Part shown: positions 34,945-38,557 of the stretch, one piece after another
Position numbering within the stretch: the stretch's first letter is position 1
How the letters are laid out: every line of letters begins with the position of its first letter
Notes under the pieces: model-generated
Databases searched by the model: none
What the model saw: the letters and a program-made list of their open reading frames with translations, nothing else
Told to the model about the DNA's origin: nothing
Assembly (NCBI GenBank): GCA_003599745.1
Contig: QZJL01000044.1
Coordinates: forward strand, 1-38,557
Reading direction: 5' to 3'
Length of the DNA: 38,557 nucleotides
From: Dehalococcoidia bacterium
GTDB taxonomy: Bacteria > Chloroflexota > Dehalococcoidia > Dehalococcoidales > SURF-40
Made by a program: the position numbers and the translations under genes

Positions 34945-36372
34945 ATTAACCCCATCAAGTTCGGCACCGACGGCTGGCGGGCAATCATCGCCGAGGACTT
35001 CACCTTCGACAACGTTCGCCTATGCGCCCAGGCTACCGCCAGTCACATTCTAGGCACCGGCCAGGCAGACAAGGGCATGGTCATCGGCTACGATACCCGC
35101 TTCGCTTCCGAGGATTTTGCCGCCGCTACCGCCGAGGTGCTGGCCGCTAACGGCATCAAGACGTATCTTTCCTCCGGGGCGGTGCCGACGCCGGTAGCAA
35201 GCCATGGCGTACTATCGCAGAAAGCCGCCGGCGCCATCGTCATCACCGCCAGCCACAACCGCGCCAGTTGGAACGGCTTCAAAATCAAGTCAGCCGACGG
35301 CGCCAGCGCCCCACCCGAAACTACCGACATCATCGAACGGGAAATCGTCAACCTTCAGAAAGACGGCGGAGTAAAACGCCTGGCTCTAGGCGAGGCCATA
35401 AAACAGAGGCTGGTAACTTACACCGACCTGGAAAAGCCTTATACGGCGCGGCTTGCCCGGCTGGTAGGCCTGCCTGAACTTATCCAATCCAGAATTAAAG
35501 TCGTGGTTGACCCTATGTTCGGCGCCGGGGCCGGCTATCTCAGGCGTATGCTGGCGGGGGGCGCTGTCGAGCTGGTCGAAATTAATTATGAGCGTAATCC
35601 CCTCTTCCCCGGATTGGAACGACCGGAACCTCTTGAAGCTAATCTCGGCCACCTGGCAAAAACCGTCATAAACAGCGGCGCCCATATCGGCATCGCCACC
35701 GACGGCGACGCCGACCGGGTGGGCATCATTGATGAAAACGGCCGGTTTTTGACGCAACTCCAGACCTGTGCCCTGCTTACCCTTTATCTGCTGGAAACCC
35801 GCGGCGAAAGGGGGGCACTCGTTAAAACGGTCACCATGACCAGCATGCTTTACCGGCTGGGAGAAATCTTCGGCGTGCCGGTATTCGAAACACCGGTCGG
35901 TTTCAAGTACGTCGCCCCGGTCATGACCCGCGAAAATGCTCTTATCGGCGGCGAAGAAAGTGGCGGCTACGGCTTCCGCGGTCACATACCGGAGCGTGAC
36001 GGCATCCTCGCCGGCCTCTATTTCCTTGATTTCATGGTCAAAACCGGGAAAACCCCTTCAGAGCTTCTAACGTATCTCTACGAAAAAGTCGGGCCGCACT
36101 ATTACCAGCGCCTCGACCAAGAGTTCCCGGCTGCCGAACGGCCGGCGATTATCACGCGCATCAAGGAAACAACACCGGAGAAAATCGCCGGCATGAAAGT
36201 TGACCATTTCGACACCACTGACGGCTTCCGCTATCACCTTATTGACCGTTCATGGCTGCTCATCCGCTTTTCCGGGACGGAGCCGGTGCTGCGCATATAT
36301 GCCGAGGCCGGCCGACCGGAACGGGTGACGGAACTGCTGGCCGCCGGGAAAGACCTTACCGGCACAAAGTAA
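34945..36372 (+). CDS. Phosphoglucomutase/phosphomannomutase, apparently starting at ATT (475 aa)
   Basis: Alpha-D-phosphohexomutase interconverting hexose 1- and 6-phosphates. Domain order: sugar/phosphate start NPIKFGTDGWRAIIAEDF, catalytic phosphoserine loop TASHNRASWNGFK (TASHNP in most members), metal loop ATDGDADRVGII, sugar loop GGEESGGYGFRGHIPERDG, phosphate-binding RFSGTEPVLRIYAEA. The first ATG (35077) would delete the FGTDGWR segment. Reading back, no ATG, GTG or TTG exists in frame after metK, so I place the start at ATT 34945, which is 8 bases after a G-run SD (GGGGGG). It is an AUU initiation (as in infC) or a sequence error. Confidence 0.8.
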   Translation: MNPIKFGTDGWRAIIAEDFTFDNVRLCAQATASHILGTGQADKGMVIGYDTRFASEDFAAATAEVLAANGIKTYLSSGAVPTPVASHGVLSQKAAGAIVITASHNRASWNGFKIKSADGASAPPETTDIIEREIVNLQKDGGVKRLALGEAIKQRLVTYTDLEKPYTARLARLVGLPELIQSRIKVVVDPMFGAGAGYLRRMLAGGAVELVEINYERNPLFPGLERPEPLEANLGHLAKTVINSGAHIGIATDGDADRVGIIDENGRFLTQLQTCALLTLYLLETRGERGALVKTVTMTSMLYRLGEIFGVPVFETPVGFKYVAPVMTRENALIGGEESGGYGFRGHIPERDGILAGLYFLDFMVKTGKTPSELLTYLYEKVGPHYYQRLDQEFPAAERPAIITRIKETTPEKIAGMKVDHFDTTDGFRYHLIDRSWLLIRFSGTEPVLRIYAEAGRPERVTELLAAGKDLTGTK

Positions 36373-36382
36373 GCGAGGCAAG

Positions 36383-37465
36383 ATGAAAAAGAAAACCGAA
36401 GAGCTCAATCTTGACGCCCCCGCGATTTATGAGCAATACGACGCCGGGGGTATGTCCGCGCGCCTGGCCGAAATGCCCGCCCAGTGCCAGCGCGCCTGGC
36501 AGATGGCCCGCGAACTTGAGCTACCCGACGCCTTCGCCCGGGTCAATAGGGTTGTCATCCTGGGGATGGGAGGCTCGGCCATCGGTGGCGACCTGCTCAA
36601 AAGCCTGGTAACCCCGCAGGCCAAAATACCCATTACCGTCCAGCGGGAATACGATTTACCCGGTTTCGTTGACTCCGAAACGCTGGTCATCGCTTCGAGC
36701 TACTCGGGCAACACCGAAGAGACGCTTACCGCTTTCGGGCAGGCACTTAATACTGACGCCAAAAAGCTGGTGATGACCACGGGCGGCAAGTTGAAAAGCA
36801 TGGCCGAAGAAAACGGCGTCCCCAGCTTCGTGTTTGGCTATCCCACCCAGCCCCGGGTCGCCCTACCTTACAGTTTCCTGCCCCTGGTAGCCATCATGCA
36901 GAAGCTGGGGATTTTAACCGTCAAGCCGCCGGGTATGACGGAGACGGTGGCTACTTTAAGGTCACTCGCGGCACAAATCAACCCGAAAGTGCCGGAAACC
37001 GAAAACCCCGCCAAGCAGCTTGCCAGGAACCTTCACCGCCACCTGCCGGTGATATACGGTTCCGGCATCACCGAGGGTGTAGCACGGCGCTGGAAGGGAC
37101 AAATCAACGAAAACGCCAAAGGCTGGGCTTTTTACGAAGTTTTCCCGGAGCTTAACCATAACTCCAGCGCCGGCTACCGCTTCCCCGAGGAGCTCACAAG
37201 CCATCTGGTGGTAGTTATGCTCGGCTCTCCCCTGCACGCCAGGCCAATCAAACAGCGCTACAAAATAACCAGCCAGCTGCTAAAAGACGCCGGGGTGAAA
37301 TGCCTCCAGGTGGAACTGGAAGGCAGCGACCCTCTGGAGCAGATATTAAGCCTGGTGCTCCTTGGTGACTATGCCAGCTACTACCTGGCGATGCTCAACC
37401 AGATTGACCCCACACCGGTTAAGGCGATTGAATACCTCAAGGAGCAGCTTCTTAAAAAGGCCTGA
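36383..37465 (+). CDS. Bifunctional phosphoglucose/phosphomannose isomerase (360 aa)
   Basis: SIS-domain isomerase of the archaeal/Chloroflexota-type PGI/PMI group. First SIS domain: ILGMGGSAIGGDLL near residue 60 and SSYSGNTEETL near 105. Second SIS domain: ENAKGWAFYEVFPELNHNSSAGY, with the Glu/His that catalyse proton transfer. It follows the phosphohexomutase by 10 bases; together they link fructose-6-P, glucose-6-P/mannose-6-P and hexose-1-P for glycan precursors. Start ATG; SD GAGGCAAG is weak. Confidence 0.9.
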   Translation: MKKKTEELNLDAPAIYEQYDAGGMSARLAEMPAQCQRAWQMARELELPDAFARVNRVVILGMGGSAIGGDLLKSLVTPQAKIPITVQREYDLPGFVDSETLVIASSYSGNTEETLTAFGQALNTDAKKLVMTTGGKLKSMAEENGVPSFVFGYPTQPRVALPYSFLPLVAIMQKLGILTVKPPGMTETVATLRSLAAQINPKVPETENPAKQLARNLHRHLPVIYGSGITEGVARRWKGQINENAKGWAFYEVFPELNHNSSAGYRFPEELTSHLVVVMLGSPLHARPIKQRYKITSQLLKDAGVKCLQVELEGSDPLEQILSLVLLGDYASYYLAMLNQIDPTPVKAIEYLKEQLLKKA

Positions 37466-37467
37466 AC

Positions 37468-38557
37468 TCATAACCGCTTGAACATGTAACCGTTATGTAA
37501 TCTATAGCCGAATTCGGTACGGTAGTAGTCCCTCGCACCTACCCCGCTCAAGACTGCCACGCCGCCAACACCGAACTCGGCGGCACAGATTCTCTCAGCC
37601 TCTCTCATTAACCGTTTGCCAAGACCCCGGTGCTGTGCCGCCCCTTTATTCTGCTTCCCTAATGGCACTTCCTGGCCATAGATATGAAGCTCACGGATGA
37701 TGGCCGTCTTATCGCCGGTACTTTCAAATGCCGCAAGCGGCCTATCCTGAATCCGCAGGCGTAGCAGGCCAAAGAGAGTCGCACCATCATCTTCCAGGGA
37801 TAAAAAGACTTCCCGGCTGCCCGAAGCTTCGTAATCGGTGCGCATGATGTGCGGTTCGCCGATTTCCCACCCTTCCCTGAGACGATGGCCGTATTCCCGG
37901 CAGCGGATACACTGACAAGCAACACCCTTCTCTTTAAGCCGTGCTTTGACCGCATCGCGTACCGAGTTTTTGAGACCGCCTACAATATACCGGGACGGGA
38001 TATCGCGCAACACCCGTGAAATCCTCGTGTAGCCGGGCACGATGGCCTTCATCTCTGCCAGCAACTCGATAGATGCGGCGTCGTCATAAGGCCGGTAGCG
38101 GCCCTCGTTATACCACTTCTCCAGCTCGGTGCCTTCTACCACCATGGTCGGATAAATTTTAAGACCATCGGGACGGAAGCGCGGGTCGGTAAAAAGCTGA
38201 CGGAAAAGCGCCAAATCTCTTTCCGGCGTACCGCCGGGGAGTCCCGGCATCCAGTGGTAATGCACTTTCAGGCCGTGTTCCCGGAGCCGCCGGGTTGCAT
38301 CTGCGACATCGGCGACAGTGTGTCCTCTCTTTATCAGGCGGTAGATTTCATCGTCGAGGGTCTGAACGCCAAGCTCCACGCGGGTCGTACCGAATTCGAG
38401 CATCCGCCTGACGTCTTCATCGCTGCAAAAATCGGGGCGGGTCTCAATGCAGAGACCGGTGCAGCGGTGGGCCGCCGCCTCGTTCCATTTTTGGGCTTGT
38501 TCCAGACTTAGCGCCACATTGCCGTTCAAAGCGTCGAAACAGCCCTTCACAAACCAG
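37468..38557 (-). CDS. elp3: Elp3-like tRNA U34 modification enzyme, C-terminal part, cut by right edge
   Basis: Elp3 makes the 5-carboxymethyl group on tRNA wobble uridine. The visible part has the end of the radical SAM domain (IETRPDFCSDEDVRRML, GVQTLDDEIYRLIKRGHT, YHWMPGLPGG), the C-terminal zinc-type cysteines (CQCIRCREYGHR) and a GNAT acetyltransferase domain (RELHIYGQEVPLG, GLGKRLMREAERIC, YYRTEFGYRLHNGYMFKRL). The frame is open at the edge (WF before the first internal GTG), so the N-terminal CX9CX2C-type cluster motif lies beyond the window. It converges on the PGI/PMI gene with a 2-base gap. Confidence 0.9.
   Translation of the reverse strand, partial: WFVKGCFDALNGNVALSLEQAQKWNEAAAHRCTGLCIETRPDFCSDEDVRRMLEFGTTRVELGVQTLDDEIYRLIKRGHTVADVADATRRLREHGLKVHYHWMPGLPGGTPERDLALFRQLFTDPRFRPDGLKIYPTMVVEGTELEKWYNEGRYRPYDDAASIELLAEMKAIVPGYTRISRVLRDIPSRYIVGGLKNSVRDAVKARLKEKGVACQCIRCREYGHRLREGWEIGEPHIMRTDYEASGSREVFLSLEDDGATLFGLLRLRIQDRPLAAFESTGDKTAIIRELHIYGQEVPLGKQNKGAAQHRGLGKRLMREAERICAAEFGVGGVAVLSGVGARDYYRTEFGYRLHNGYMFKRL

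Overview
The window looks like a chromosomal segment of an anaerobic, GC-rich bacterium, most likely a Chloroflexota/Dehalococcoidia relative. This is inferred from gene content: a [4Fe-4S]/FAD 4-hydroxybutyryl-CoA dehydratase-type enzyme, a bacterial Elp3, a LexA with a Gram-positive-like operator, a PGI/PMI-type isomerase, a SAM-recycling cluster, and many tightly packed genes with strong Shine-Dalgarno (SD) sites. No rRNA, tRNA or CRISPR array was seen.

Region 1 (1 to about 4600) is a visibly AT-rich accessory island on the minus strand. Its core is a compact three-gene operon, nurA nuclease - herA ATPase - druA-like DUF4338 protein, under one near-consensus promoter. The last two genes overlap by 4 bases. 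Beyond it lie a 35-codon stump of a U32 peptidase gene and an edge-truncated HicA-like toxin with no normal start codon. Together this reads as a defence island, and the NurA-HerA-DruA cassette is the best candidate for an undescribed system.

Region 2 (4697-14554) is a GC-rich acyl-CoA catabolic cluster: SCP-x-type thiolase, DUF35 zinc-ribbon partner, second thiolase, acyl-CoA dehydrogenase, a 4-hydroxybutyryl-CoA dehydratase-family enzyme with all four cluster ligands, an SDR, and a paralogue of the dehydratase that has lost two of the four ligands. A strong bidirectional terminator separates it from two minus-strand SDR genes. The genes fit a beta-oxidation-like or 4-hydroxyacyl/enoyl-CoA pathway whose substrate is unknown.

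Region 3 (14716-23457) holds an ATC-hydrolase-like gene, lexA divergent from comEA-comEC (DNA uptake) with overlapping promoters, a DUF4349-PKD lipoprotein, a DUF167 protein, an MBL hydrolase, a radical SAM protein, pncC and a tiny exported cysteine-rich protein.

Region 4 (23680-38557) is housekeeping: RNase PH; proB - unknown - proA; a SAM/methionine salvage cluster (mtnA, mtnP, a MetE/UROD-like protein, a DUF6485 protein, nadE, ahcY, metK); a phosphohexomutase that appears to start at a non-canonical ATT codon; a PGI/PMI isomerase; and the C-terminal part of Elp3 running off the right edge. The two thiol/SAM recycling enzymes ahcY and metK are co-transcribed behind a leader of about 100 nt that may fold.
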